From Candidatus Dormiibacterota bacterium (GTDB taxonomy: Bacteria; Chloroflexota; Dormibacteria; Aeolococcales; Aeolococcaceae), in NCBI GenBank assembly GCA_003162415.1, contig PMOL01000004.1:606942-670941 (forward strand): 64,000 nt of DNA, given 5' to 3'. The position numbers and the translations under genes were made by a program. Below, piece after piece: positions 7,072 through 16,280 of this stretch. The notes under the pieces were generated by a model, which did no database searches, had not been told where the DNA came from, and saw nothing but the letters and a program-made list of their open reading frames with translations. The stretch's first letter is position 1. The number at the start of each line of letters is the position of its first letter.

Positions 7072-8328
7072 CTAGGCTTCGGCGCTGACCACGAGCGCGG
7101 GGAAATCCTCGTCGAGGGTCGCCGGCTCGATATGCGTGCGCGCATGCTTCTCCACGTCACGCAGCTTGAGGATCTCGCTGGGGGTGATCAACGTGACCGC
7201 GACGCCTGCCCGGCCGGCGCGTCCAGTCCTGCCGACGCGGTGCAGATACTCGTCCGGGGTGAGCGGTACGTCGTAGTTGATCACGTGCGAGATGTCGTCG
7301 ATGTCGAGCCCGCGCGCCGCGACGTTGGTGGCGATCAGATACTTGATGTGCGAAGCCCGGAACTGCTGCATCGCACGATCCCGCTCACGCTGTGTGAGGT
7401 CTCCATGAAGGAGTCCGACCTGGTAGCCGCGCCCACCGAGCTGCGCCTGGAGCACGTCGGCAGTTCGCTTCGTCTCCACGAAGATCAGCGCCATCACCAC
7501 GTCCGGCTGATCGAGGATCTGCGCGAGCGCGTCGGTCTTGTCCGCCCAGGTCGTCTGCACGTAGAGCTGACGCACCTCGGAAGGGATCTCGGGGCGGGTA
7601 CTGATCTCCACGGTTTCCGGGTCATGCATGTGGCGCAGCGCGAGCCTGCGCACCCACTCGGGCATGGTCGCGCTGAAGAGCAGCGTCTGACGCTGCGGCG
7701 GGCACTGCCGAAGAATGCGTTCGACGTCCGGCGCGAAACCCATGTCGAGCATGCGGTCGGCCTCATCGAGGACGCAGACACGCACGTTGGCGAGCGTGAG
7801 AGACCGGCGCTGGATGTGGTCGCCGAGCCTGCCAGGGGTCGCCACGACGATGTGCGCGCCCTGTCGTAGCTCTTCCATCTGACGTCCAATCGAGTCGCCG
7901 CCATAGATCGCGACGCTGCGCAGCTCGTGACGCTTGCCGAGCCGCGTCAGCTCGTCATGGACCTGGACGGCCAGCTCTCGCGTTGGGCAGAGCACCAGCG
8001 CCTGCACCGGGCCGTCACGAGGATCGAGGCGCTCGATGATCGGAATGCCGAAGGCCGCGGTCTTGCCGCTCCCGGTCTGGGCCTGCCCGATGACGTCGCG
8101 CCCGGCCATCGCGAAGGGCAGTGAGCCGGCCTGGATCGGCGTCGCCATGGTGTACCCGAGCTCGGCCACCGTGTTCTGCATGGCAACGCTCAAGGCGAGC
8201 TCGCTGAAGCTGACCGGTTCGGGAATGATTGTGCTCAAGGCCTCATCGACCGGCGCCGCTGCGACGGGACGGGGCCTTGCGGCGAGCGGTCTACCAAACC
8301 GCGCGCGAGAGGACGAACGCAAGACCAT
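7072..8328 (-). CDS. DEAD-box ATP-dependent RNA helicase (RhlE/DeaD type)
   Basis: 418 aa with all family motifs in order: Q motif (FSELALSVAMQN...TPIQ), AQTGSGKT, PTRELAVQV, TPGRL, DEADRMLDMGF, SATMP, VETKRTADVLQ, ATNVAARGLDI and HRVGRTGRAGRAG. It unwinds short RNA duplexes with ATP during ribosome assembly or mRNA decay. The first 30 or so residues are basic and poorly conserved; a later start near the Q motif is possible. There is no long C-terminal basic or RNA-binding extension, so it is a compact RhlE-like form. First gene of the unit with the hydrolase and Trm112. Confidence 0.9.
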   Translation of the reverse strand: MVLRSSSRARFGRPLAARPRPVAAAPVDEALSTIIPEPVSFSELALSVAMQNTVAELGYTMATPIQAGSLPFAMAGRDVIGQAQTGSGKTAAFGIPIIERLDPRDGPVQALVLCPTRELAVQVHDELTRLGKRHELRSVAIYGGDSIGRQMEELRQGAHIVVATPGRLGDHIQRRSLTLANVRVCVLDEADRMLDMGFAPDVERILRQCPPQRQTLLFSATMPEWVRRLALRHMHDPETVEISTRPEIPSEVRQLYVQTTWADKTDALAQILDQPDVVMALIFVETKRTADVLQAQLGGRGYQVGLLHGDLTQRERDRAMQQFRASHIKYLIATNVAARGLDIDDISHVINYDVPLTPDEYLHRVGRTGRAGRAGVAVTLITPSEILKLRDVEKHARTHIEPATLDEDFPALVVSAEA

Positions 8329-8412
8329 GTCAGTCTACCCCGGATTGGAGCGTTCACGCCTGCGTAAGATCGCGGTGATGCCACCCACCCGCGTCAGCTT
8401 GCTCGGGGCAGG

Positions 8413-9273
8413 ATGAGCTCGCCCGCCGACATCAGCGCGGCGCGGTCCCTTCTCGAGACGTTCGACCCTCGTGTGGTGGTGCTCGATCTCGACGGCACGA
8501 CCATCGACTACCGGCAGAACCTTCAGCCTCGCGTGCGCGATGCCGTCCGCGCGGTGGCGGCGCGCATGCCGGTGATCGTCGCCACCGGACGCATGTACCG
8601 CTCTGCTCTGTACTGGGCGATTGAGCTCAACGTGGTCGAGCCGCTAGTCTGCTACCAGGGCGCGATGGTCCGGGAGATCCCTCGTCCCGATGGATCGCCG
8701 GGGAGCACCATCTTCGAGCAGCCGCTGCGCGCGGTGCCGGCGCGCCGGGCGCTGCACATCGCTCGCGAGCAGGACTGGCACTACCAGGCGTATCAAAACG
8801 ACGAGCTGCTCTGCGAGCGGGACCGCCCCGAGGCGCGGCTGTACTCGCACATCAGTGGCGTGCCGTTCCGAATCGTTCCGGACCTCGACCCACTGCTGGA
8901 ACACGGCACGACCAAGGCAGCCTGCGTCATCGAGGATCCCGCCGAGGTCGATCGTGCGACCGCATTGATGACGCGAGAGCTCGGCGGTGGCGCACGCGTC
9001 ACCCGCTCGAACCCCGAGTTCGTCGAGATCCTCGATCCCGACATCAGCAAAGCTGTCGGCTGCGAGATGGTCTGCGCTCGGCTCGGGTACACGCTGGCAG
9101 ACGCGCTCGCGATCGGCGACGCTCCCAACGATGTCGAGCTGCTGGTCGCAGCGGGGTACTCGGTGGCCGTGTCGACGTCACGCCCCGAAGTGCTCGCCGC
9201 CGCTGACGCCACCTGCGCGCCGCCGGAGGACGGTGGTGTCGCGGATGTGCTCGAGGCGTTCGCGCTGCTGTGA
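8413..9273 (+). CDS. HAD-superfamily phosphatase, Cof type
   Basis: 286 aa. Motif I DLDGTTIDY at about 26-34 supplies the Asp nucleophile and Asp acid/base. Motif II is VATGRM (T). Motif IV is IGDAPNDVELL with the following GYSVAV. The large C2 cap between about 90 and 200 is typical of Cof-like phosphatases acting on small metabolite phosphates such as sugar phosphates or pyridoxal phosphate. Start at ATG 8413 with a GGGGCAGG sequence just upstream. The next gene begins inside its stop (GTGA overlap), so they are co-translated. Exact substrate is unknown. Confidence 0.85.
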   Translation: MSSPADISAARSLLETFDPRVVVLDLDGTTIDYRQNLQPRVRDAVRAVAARMPVIVATGRMYRSALYWAIELNVVEPLVCYQGAMVREIPRPDGSPGSTIFEQPLRAVPARRALHIAREQDWHYQAYQNDELLCERDRPEARLYSHISGVPFRIVPDLDPLLEHGTTKAACVIEDPAEVDRATALMTRELGGGARVTRSNPEFVEILDPDISKAVGCEMVCARLGYTLADALAIGDAPNDVELLVAAGYSVAVSTSRPEVLAAADATCAPPEDGGVADVLEAFALL

Positions 9274-9899
9274 ACCGCAGGTCCGCGGTCGCCGCATTCC
9301 GCGTCCTCTTCGCGGGACTCACCGTGGTCGCGATCGTGGTTCAGCTGGCCAGCCTCGCGGCCAAGGGAACCCTCAACCCCGTCAACTACTTCAGCTATTT
9401 CACGATCGACAGCAACCTGATCGCGATCGGTGTGCTCGTCGCCGCGGCACTGAACCGCGACCGCGCATCCACACCGAGGCTCGACCTGGTTCGCGGCGGT
9501 GCCGTCGTGTACATGAGCATCACCGGCATCGTGTTCACGCTCCTGCTCTCGAATACCGACGTCGACACCGCGATTCCCTGGGTCAACTCGGTGGTCCACG
9601 AGCTGATGCCGCTGGTGATGCTCGCCGACTGGTTGATCACGCCGCCGGCCGCTCGCCTGCGGATGCGCCAAGGCGTGCTGTGGCTCAGCTTTCCGCTCGT
9701 CTGGATCATCTACACGATCATTCGGGGCGCCATCGTCAACCTCTACCCATATCCGTTCCTCAATCCGGCGAACGGCGGATATGCGGGCGTCGCGGTCTAC
9801 TGCGTCGCGATTCTCCTCGCCATGCTGGTGGTCAGCGCGCTCGTGGTCGTGCTGGCCAACGCGGCAGGAAGCGGACGTCGTCGCGTCGAGGCCACCTGA
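9270..9899 (+). CDS. Pr6Pr-family integral membrane protein
   Basis: 209 aa from a GTG that overlaps the HAD stop. About six transmembrane helices are visible, the first at about 8-28. The segment NYFSYFTIDSNLI, then HELMPLVMLADWLITPP and PLVWIIYTIIRGA, match my memory of the Pr6Pr family, whose function is unknown. It is convergent with the hydroxyacyl-CoA dehydrogenase gene 13 bp beyond its stop. Coupling to a HAD phosphatase may be incidental. Confidence 0.75.
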   Translation: MNRRSAVAAFRVLFAGLTVVAIVVQLASLAAKGTLNPVNYFSYFTIDSNLIAIGVLVAAALNRDRASTPRLDLVRGGAVVYMSITGIVFTLLLSNTDVDTAIPWVNSVVHELMPLVMLADWLITPPAARLRMRQGVLWLSFPLVWIIYTIIRGAIVNLYPYPFLNPANGGYAGVAVYCVAILLAMLVVSALVVVLANAAGSGRRRVEAT

Positions 9900-9911
9900 T
9901 CCGCGGCGCGT

Positions 9912-10772
9912 TCAGGAGGACGCGCATGTGAAGCCGTCGCCGGTCTTGTTGCCGAGCCTCCCGCGTGCGACCAGGTCGCGGAGCATCTCGACCGGCTCCC
10001 AGCGCGGGTCTCCCGTCTGACGGAAGCCCTCGTCGAGAATGGCCTCGACCACGTCCAGCCCGACCAGGTCGGAGAGTCGAAACGGTCCCATCGGCCAGCC
10101 CAGCGCGTTGTGCACCGCGAGATCGCACTCCTCGACGGAGATGTAGCCACCCTGCACGAGGCGCATCGCCTCCTGGATGGCGATGAACAGGATGCGATTG
10201 GCGATGAAGCCGTATTCCTCGCGAGCCAGCCGGACCGGCGTCTTGCCGATCCCTTGGGCGAAGTCCATGGCACGCACGATGGCGTCCTCCGACGTGTGCG
10301 GACCGGGCACCACCTCCACGAGCGTCATCAGCAGCGCCGGGTTGAAGAAGTGGACGTTGAGGAAGCGCTCTGAGTGGCTCACCGCGTCCGCGAGCAGCGA
10401 CGATGGCAGGGTCGACGAGTTCGTGCCGATGATGGCGGTATCGTCCGAGTGCGCGCAGATGCGCGCGTACACCTCGCGCTTGACGTCGCGGTCCTCGGCG
10501 ACCGACTCGATGATCGTGCCGGCGCCGGCGACGGCCGCGAAGTCGGATCCGAGGGTCACCCTGGCGAGTGCCGACTCGCAGACGTCGCCGTCGAGCCTTC
10601 CCTTCTCGACGCGGCGTCGCAGCAGGGTCGAGCAGGACGTGCTCGCGCTGCGCAAACGGTCGTCGCTGCGGCTGATGAGCCGGACGTCGTAGCCGTGCAG
10701 CGCCGCCTGGTAGGCGATCTGCCCGCCCATCGCGCCCGCACCCACGACGGCAAGGGTGCGCCCGGCCGTCAC
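9912..10772 (-). CDS. 3-hydroxyacyl-CoA (3-hydroxybutyryl-CoA) dehydrogenase
   Basis: 286 aa, the length of the monofunctional Hbd/PaaH group. The Rossmann loop VVGAGAMGGQIA lies near residue 10. TNSSTLP, then HFFNPALLMTLVEVVPG, carries the His of the catalytic His-Glu pair. The C-terminal helical domain has NRILFIAIQEA and LGWPMGPFRLSDLVGLD. It oxidises 3-hydroxyacyl-CoA with NAD+ in beta-oxidation or butyrate-type pathways. It follows fumC by 1 bp in the same direction. The SDR at 21.8 kb and thiolase at 45.5 kb could act on related intermediates. Confidence 0.88.
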   Translation of the reverse strand: MTAGRTLAVVGAGAMGGQIAYQAALHGYDVRLISRSDDRLRSASTSCSTLLRRRVEKGRLDGDVCESALARVTLGSDFAAVAGAGTIIESVAEDRDVKREVYARICAHSDDTAIIGTNSSTLPSSLLADAVSHSERFLNVHFFNPALLMTLVEVVPGPHTSEDAIVRAMDFAQGIGKTPVRLAREEYGFIANRILFIAIQEAMRLVQGGYISVEECDLAVHNALGWPMGPFRLSDLVGLDVVEAILDEGFRQTGDPRWEPVEMLRDLVARGRLGNKTGDGFTCASS

Positions 10773-10773
10773 G

Positions 10774-12189
10774 TCAGCCCCCGGCCGGCCCGGAGCCGCG
10801 TCCGGGGTGGGTCATCGCCTCGGGGTCGAGCAGCCGTGTCAACTCAGCTTCGTCGAGACCGCTGCGTTCGCGGGCGACCTCGCGCACCGTTCGGCCGGTG
10901 TTGTACGCCTCCTTGGCGATCGCCGCCGCGGCGTCGTAGCCGATGACCGGCGCAAGCGCGGTGCAGAGCATGAGACCGCGCTCGACCATCGCCGGGCCGT
11001 TATCGGTGGCGGTGATCCCGTCCACGCACTGGGTGGCGAGGTTGCGGGCCGATGCGGCCAGCAGCGACGCCGACTGCAGAAGGTCGTAGGCGGCGACCGG
11101 CATCATCACATTCAGCTCGAGGAGTGACCCGGCTGTCCCGCAGAAGGCGATGGTCGCGTCGTGGCCGATCACCTGTGCGGCCACCATCGTCACCGACTCG
11201 CAGATGACCGGGTTCACCTTGCCGGGCATAATCGACGAGCCCGGCTGCACCGCAGGAATCGCGATCTCCGCGATACCCGCGCGTGGGCCGCATCCGAGCA
11301 GGCGGAGGTCGTTGGCGATCTTGAACATCGACACCGCGATGGCGCGCAGGGCTCCGCTCGCCGAGACGACGGCGTCGAGGGTCGACTGCCCGCTGAAGTG
11401 ATTCTCGGTCTCCCGAAATGGGATGCCCAGATCTGCCGCGAGGAGCGCGATCACCCTGGGCGGAAACGCTGGATGGGTGCCGACGCCGGTGCCGACCGCG
11501 GTTCCCCCGAGCGGCAGCTCGGCGAGCGCGGCGATCGCCTCCTCGCCGCGCAGGCGCGCCCGCTCCATCTGCCCCGCATAGCCGAGGAACTCCTGCCCGA
11601 GCCGGATCGGAGTCGCGTCCTGGAGGTGGGTGCGGCCCGTCTTGATCACCGGCCAGAACTCCTCGGACTTGCGCCGCAACGACGCCTCGAGGATCTCCAG
11701 GCCAGGGATGGTGTCCTCGCGTATCGAGACCGCCGCCGCCACCTGGATCGCCGCCGGAATCACGTCGTTGCTCGACTGCCCGAGGTTGACGTGGTCGTTG
11801 GGGTGCACCGGGGTCCGCGAGCCGCGCTCGCCGCCGAGCAGCTCGATGGCCCGGTTGGCGATCACCTCGTTGGCATTCATGTTGGTCGAAGTCCCGCTCC
11901 CGGTCTGAAACACATCGACGATGAACTCCCCGTCGAGCGCTCCGTCGATGACGTCCTGGGCGGCTCGGATGATCGCGCCCGCGAGGTTCTCGTCGAGCAA
12001 TCCCAGCTCGCGATTGACCAGGGCCGCCTGCTGCTTGATCAGCCCGATGGCGCGGATGAACCCGCGGGGCAGGCGCAGATCGCTGATCGGAAAGTTGACC
12101 TTCGCGCGCATGGTGTTGGCGCCGTAATAGGCGTCATCCGGGACCTCGAACTCGCCCATTGAGTCGCGTTCGATCCTGGTCGCGGTCAT
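10774..12189 (-). CDS. fumC: Class II fumarate hydratase
   Basis: 471 aa homotetrameric TCA-cycle enzyme interconverting fumarate and L-malate without an iron-sulfur cluster. Visible signatures are TGSGTSTNMNANEVIANRA, HPNDHVNLGQSSNDV (the Asp after HPN favours fumarase over aspartase, which has HPNNHVN) and the mobile loop GSSIMPGKVNPV with the active Ser. Aspartases usually read MPAKVNPV here. The C-terminal GRTVRE helix is also present. Start ATG 12189 overlaps the stop of the upstream kinase by 4 bp. Pairing with a kinase may be translational coupling only. Confidence 0.88.
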   Translation of the reverse strand: MTATRIERDSMGEFEVPDDAYYGANTMRAKVNFPISDLRLPRGFIRAIGLIKQQAALVNRELGLLDENLAGAIIRAAQDVIDGALDGEFIVDVFQTGSGTSTNMNANEVIANRAIELLGGERGSRTPVHPNDHVNLGQSSNDVIPAAIQVAAAVSIREDTIPGLEILEASLRRKSEEFWPVIKTGRTHLQDATPIRLGQEFLGYAGQMERARLRGEEAIAALAELPLGGTAVGTGVGTHPAFPPRVIALLAADLGIPFRETENHFSGQSTLDAVVSASGALRAIAVSMFKIANDLRLLGCGPRAGIAEIAIPAVQPGSSIMPGKVNPVICESVTMVAAQVIGHDATIAFCGTAGSLLELNVMMPVAAYDLLQSASLLAASARNLATQCVDGITATDNGPAMVERGLMLCTALAPVIGYDAAAAIAKEAYNTGRTVREVARERSGLDEAELTRLLDPEAMTHPGRGSGPAGG

Positions 12190-13301
12190 GCGCTCGTCTC
12201 CTCTCGATGCAGCGGAATGGTCATATCGAACTCGGCGCCACTCCCGGGGACGCTCCGAGCCGCAACCGTTCCGCCGTGCCGCTCGGCGACCGTGCGCACG
12301 ATGTATAGGCCGAGCCCGCTGCCCGGGACCTTTCGCTGCCGCTCGGCAACCGAACGGAAGTACTTGTCGAACAGGTGCCCTGTGTCAGCGATCGGGAAAC
12401 CCTCTCCGTGGTCACGGACCGTGAAACGCACCGAGTCGCCGGCGCGCGCGGCGAGCACCTCGATCGGGGACCCCGTCGGGCCGTGCTTCACCGCGTTGCC
12501 GAGCAGGTTGGTGAGAGCGAGGATGAGACGCCGGCGGTCGCCCTTGATGGTCATCCCGTGGGCGCACTCGCTGCTGATCGGCGACTCACGCAGCTTCGCC
12601 TCCATGGCAACGTGCTCGATCGCCTCGGCGACCACGTCCTCCGCGTCCATGACCTCGAGCGCGAGATGGTCGTCGGGATCCTCGAGACGCGCCAGCTCCG
12701 CCAGCGCGTTGACCATGCGCACCATCATCTCGGTGCTCGCGGTGATCCCCTCGATGGCGACGATCGCCGTCTCCGGGAGGGTCCCGAGCATGCCGGCGCT
12801 GAGCAACTGCCCGTAACTGTTGAGGATGGTCAACGGGCGCCGGAGCTCGTGCATGGTGATCGACAGCGATGCCCCCCGTGCCGACGACTCCGACGTCGCG
12901 CTGGTCAGGCGGCCCTCCAGGGTTGCGACTGAGGAGGCGGCGAGGTGCTGTCCGACCGCCTCGATGTCGTCCGCGGTCATGGTCGCCATCGCCAGCGTCT
13001 CCTCGGGGTCGAGCCGCTCCTCGCGCACCGCCTCGGCGGTGACCTGGCGCAGGGCGGTGAGGTTCGCGAGCGCCTTGCCGAGACGGCGCTCGATGCCCGT
13101 CTCCGAGTCGAGATGGTGATAGGCGATCAGGGGACGGAAGTCGTCGGCGGTCAGCGCGACCAGCACGGCGTTGACGAACTGGCGCGGTCCGCGAGCGCGG
13201 TCGAGAGGTTCACCGGCGTTAGCCGGTGATATCTGCCTCGCCCACAGGTCGGCGATCCGCGCCGCGTGGGCCGCCAGGAAGTCGCTGAACTGCCGGGTCA
13301 C
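12186..13301 (-). CDS. Soluble sensor histidine kinase
   Basis: 371 aa without transmembrane helices. Residues 1-100 are a helical input region resembling RsbRD-type N-termini. The phospho-acceptor is His151 in MHELRRPLTIL (the usual Thr before Pro is Arg). The HATPase domain has N box LTNLLGNAVKHGP, G1 DHGEGFP, F box LFDKYFRS and G2 GSGLGLYIV. It autophosphorylates from ATP; no response regulator is adjacent, so the partner is unknown. The GTG start at 13301 lies 83 bp inside the upstream flippase gene. That start keeps the helical N-terminus but has no good ribosome binding site. Confidence 0.8.
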   Translation of the reverse strand: MTRQFSDFLAAHAARIADLWARQISPANAGEPLDRARGPRQFVNAVLVALTADDFRPLIAYHHLDSETGIERRLGKALANLTALRQVTAEAVREERLDPEETLAMATMTADDIEAVGQHLAASSVATLEGRLTSATSESSARGASLSITMHELRRPLTILNSYGQLLSAGMLGTLPETAIVAIEGITASTEMMVRMVNALAELARLEDPDDHLALEVMDAEDVVAEAIEHVAMEAKLRESPISSECAHGMTIKGDRRRLILALTNLLGNAVKHGPTGSPIEVLAARAGDSVRFTVRDHGEGFPIADTGHLFDKYFRSVAERQRKVPGSGLGLYIVRTVAERHGGTVAARSVPGSGAEFDMTIPLHREETSA

Positions 13302-14376
13302 GCCGCTGAAGTCTAGGGGTACCAGGCGTCAATCCCGCGAGCGCGGCATCCTCGATGGCGGCGATCTCGACCGCGAGCTCCACCGGGGAGCGGCTGCTCC
13401 GGCGGTGACGCGACCAGAGCACGGCGCCGAGCACGGCGAACGGGATCATCTGCAGATCGATGAGTACCGAGATCGCGCCCGCGTGCGCGATCGAGACCCC
13501 GCTGTGAGACAGCAGGGCGACCAGGACCCCCTCGCGGAGGCCGAGCCCGTTGATGCTGAAGGGCGCCAGCGCGACCAGGAGCGTGATCGGAATGCAGACC
13601 GCGAGCACCGTCCAGCTCAGGTCCACCCCGATCGCACGGGCGGCGACACTCAATGCCAGCAGGTTGAAGCCCCATCCGGCGGCGCCGACGAGCAACGACT
13701 GGGCGACGGCGTGGGGGTGGCGCCGGTATCCGGCGAACGCGTCGCTGAAGGAACGAACGCCGCGGCTCATGGCGCCCGACACTCGGGCGAGCAGCCGGTG
13801 GGGCACCAGGCGGTCGGCGCTGAGCGCCAGCAGCCAGATGATCACCACTGCCATGGCGAGTGCGGCGATCACGATCACGACCCCGGTGCCGAGCAACGCC
13901 CGGAGCAGGATCGCGGCGGCGATCCCCCAGCAGGTCATCCCCAGCATGCCCGCGAGGCGGCTGCCCGCGAGCGAGGCGAGCACGTTCCCGTGGCCGACCT
14001 GGCGGCCCATCTCGACGGTGCGCATCGCATCGCCGCCGACACCGGCGGGAAGCATCTGGGTGAAGAACATGCCCTGGAGGTACGAGGAGCTCAGACGGCG
14101 CCAGCTCAGCACCGAGCCGGGGCCGGCGCCGGCAGGCGCGTTGGAGGTGCGCAGAAGCACCCCCCACTCGACCACGCTTGCTGCGACCGCGAGCATGGTG
14201 AGCCCAAGAGCGGCGGCGATCCAGAGGGGATCGGCATGGGCGAGGCTCGCCACCGCCTGCGGCAGGTTGATGGTCCTCGCGAGGATGGCCAGCCCGACGA
14301 CCGTTCCGCTCACCCGGGTCCAGGGGGACCCCAACACGGCACGGGCGATGCGCAGGGCTCGTCTCATCGGCTCCAT
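13219..14376 (-). CDS. Lysylphosphatidylglycerol synthase-like (AglD/flippase-like) integral membrane protein
   Basis: 385 aa, about seven to eight transmembrane helices. The segments GMFFTQMLPAGVGGDAMR and APFSINGLGLREGVLV are the two conserved loops of the LPG synthase transmembrane family (UPF0104, formerly DUF39-like), which lacks the soluble transferase domain. Members move or modify lipids and isoprenoid-linked sugars. The last 35 residues (after about LAGLTPGTP) are Arg/Pro/Gly-rich and read in the +1 frame over the start of the kinase gene, so the true C-terminus may be earlier. A second paralogue sits at 57.5-58.5 kb. Confidence 0.78.
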   Translation of the reverse strand: MEPMRRALRIARAVLGSPWTRVSGTVVGLAILARTINLPQAVASLAHADPLWIAAALGLTMLAVAASVVEWGVLLRTSNAPAGAGPGSVLSWRRLSSSYLQGMFFTQMLPAGVGGDAMRTVEMGRQVGHGNVLASLAGSRLAGMLGMTCWGIAAAILLRALLGTGVVIVIAALAMAVVIIWLLALSADRLVPHRLLARVSGAMSRGVRSFSDAFAGYRRHPHAVAQSLLVGAAGWGFNLLALSVAARAIGVDLSWTVLAVCIPITLLVALAPFSINGLGLREGVLVALLSHSGVSIAHAGAISVLIDLQMIPFAVLGAVLWSRHRRSSRSPVELAVEIAAIEDAALAGLTPGTPRLQRRDPAVQRLPGGPRGADRRPVGEADITG

Positions 14377-14463
14377 TGAATCAGGGTGGGACCGCTCCCA
14401 TGTGCCATCAGCCGTACCGTGACACGGCGACTGCTCCTTGCAACGCGAAGCGCAGACGGCGCG

Positions 14464-15837
14464 TTACTCGGCCGCCAGGTAGGGCTCTCGAAACGTGGTC
14501 TGTTCGGCGATGAACACCAGGGGCAGGTCATCCACGGGGCCGTTGCGGTTCTTGGCCACGATCAACTCGGTCTTGGCCCTGTCGACCTCCCGGTTGTGCA
14601 TCCCCTCGCGGTAGAGGAAGAGCACCACGTCCGCGTCCTGCTCGATCGAACCGCTGTCGCGGAGGTCGCTGAGCTGCGGGCGCTTGCCTTCGCGCTGCTC
14701 GGCGGCGCGCGAGAGCTGCGAGAGTGCGAGCACCGGGATGTTGAGCTCCTTGGCGATCGACTTCAGCCCTGAGGAGATGTCCGACACCTCCTGGACCCGG
14801 GAATCGCGCCTGCCTCCCTGCATCAGCTGCAGGTAGTCGATGACGATCAGCTCGATCTTGTGCTGCGCCTTCATCCGCCGGGCGCGGGCCCGCAGGGTGT
14901 TGATGGCGAGGCCTGGCGAGTCATCGATCCAGAGGTCGGCATGGGTGAGCGTGTCCATCGCCTTGGCGATCTTCTGGAACGCCATCGAATCCGCCTGGCC
15001 GGTGCGGAGCATGTACGAGTCGACGTGCGCCTCGCTGCAGATGAGCCGCTGCACCAGCGACTGGCGCGACATCTCGAGCGAGAACACCACCACCGGCCTG
15101 CGCGCGAGCACGGCCGCATTGCGCGCGATGTTGAGGGCGAACGACGTCTTACCGACCGCCGGCCGCGCCGCCAGGATGATCAGCTCGCCGGGCTGTAGCC
15201 CCTGGGTGAGCATGTCGAGCTTCGAGAAGTTGGTGGGCACGCCGGTCACCAACTGTTTGTGCTCGATGCGCTTCTCGAGCACGTCCCACCACTCGCGCAC
15301 CACCGGCGCGATGTTGCGCATCTCCGAGCCGCGACTCTCCTGGCCGATCTTGAACACTTCCTGCTCGGCCTGGTCGATCGCCTCGGCCACCGGCGTGGTG
15401 TTGTCGAACCCGAGGCGGCTCACCTTGCCCCCCGCTTCGATGAGGCGGCGGCGGAGCGCATGCGCGATGACGATGTCTGCGTAGTGCTTGACGCTTGCAG
15501 AGCTGGGCACGACCAGGGTCAGCTCGGCGATGTAGTCCATGCCGCCGGCGCGGCCGATGCCGGGACCACGCTCGAGCTGGTCGCGCAGCGTGACCGTGTC
15601 GATGGCTTCGCCACGATCATCCAGCGCCAGCGCGGCGCGATAAAGCACCGCGTGTCGCTCCGCGTAGAAGTCCTCGGGCACGAGCACGTCGCGCACGATC
15701 GACAGCGCCTCGCGGTCAATCAGGATGCCGCCGAGCACCGCCTGCTCCGCCTCGTTGTCGTGCGGCGGGACACGCATCGGCGCCGCCCCCGCAGTCGCCC
15801 CGCGTCCCACCAACTCGGTTTGCGGGAGAGAGGTCAT
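14464..15837 (-). CDS. dnaB: Replicative DNA helicase DnaB
   Basis: 457 aa, normal length, no intein. The N-terminal helical domain (about 25-125: EQAVLGGILIDREAL) binds primase. The RecA-like ATPase domain has Walker A ARPAVGKTSFALN, Walker B-type IVIDYLQLM and the C-terminal DLRDSGSIEQDADVVLFLYR. It forms a hexamer that unwinds DNA at the replication fork. Its start overlaps rplI by 4 bp, the classic rplI-dnaB arrangement. Genes rpsF and ssb, often upstream, are absent and a DUF1232 gene takes their place. Confidence 0.95.
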   Translation of the reverse strand: MTSLPQTELVGRGATAGAAPMRVPPHDNEAEQAVLGGILIDREALSIVRDVLVPEDFYAERHAVLYRAALALDDRGEAIDTVTLRDQLERGPGIGRAGGMDYIAELTLVVPSSASVKHYADIVIAHALRRRLIEAGGKVSRLGFDNTTPVAEAIDQAEQEVFKIGQESRGSEMRNIAPVVREWWDVLEKRIEHKQLVTGVPTNFSKLDMLTQGLQPGELIILAARPAVGKTSFALNIARNAAVLARRPVVVFSLEMSRQSLVQRLICSEAHVDSYMLRTGQADSMAFQKIAKAMDTLTHADLWIDDSPGLAINTLRARARRMKAQHKIELIVIDYLQLMQGGRRDSRVQEVSDISSGLKSIAKELNIPVLALSQLSRAAEQREGKRPQLSDLRDSGSIEQDADVVLFLYREGMHNREVDRAKTELIVAKNRNGPVDDLPLVFIAEQTTFREPYLAAE

Positions 15838-16280
15838 TGGGCCGCGACGACGACCTTGAGTGTCTCCGTGACCTCCGGGTGGAGCTCGATGGTGGCCTCG
15901 TGGGGACCGAGGGAGCGGATTGGTGGATCGATCTCGATCTTCCGCTTGTCGATGTCGATCCCCGCCTCACGCTTCAATTGCTTGGCGACGTCGGCCGTGG
16001 TCACGGTGCCGAAGAGGCGCCCGGCCTCGCCGGCCTTGGCGTACACCGTGACGGTCAGCTTGCGCAGCCGCTGGGCGGTTTCCCTGGCGTCGATGAGCGC
16101 TTTCTCGACGCGCCTGCGCGTCGCCTCCTCGCGGCGGCGAATCTGGTCGACCGTGTTCTGGTCGGCGATCACCGCGAGGTGCTTGGGGAACAGGAAGTTG
16201 CGCGCGTAGCCCGGCGACACCTCGCGCACGTCGCCCGGCTTCGCCGTTCCTGCCACTTCTTTCAAAAACAAAACCTTCAC
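15834..16280 (-). CDS. rplI: 50S ribosomal protein L9
   Basis: 148 aa, typical. The N-terminal rRNA-binding domain starts MKVLFLKEVAGTAKPGDVRE and contains GYARNFLFPKHLA. A long connecting helix (about 45-80, RRREEATRRRVEKALIDARE) leads to the C-terminal domain with LFGTVTTADVAKQL. It binds 23S rRNA at the base of the L1 stalk and restrains ribosome spacing and frameshifting. It overlaps the DUF1232 gene upstream and dnaB downstream by 4 bp each, so the three are one transcript. Confidence 0.95.
   Translation of the reverse strand: MKVLFLKEVAGTAKPGDVREVSPGYARNFLFPKHLAVIADQNTVDQIRRREEATRRRVEKALIDARETAQRLRKLTVTVYAKAGEAGRLFGTVTTADVAKQLKREAGIDIDKRKIEIDPPIRSLGPHEATIELHPEVTETLKVVVAAQ

Noticed and set aside
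10774..12189. Aspartate ammonia-lyase for the fumC-like gene
   Set aside because: HPNDHVN and MPGKVNPV favour fumarase over aspartase (HPNNHVN, MPAKVNPV).
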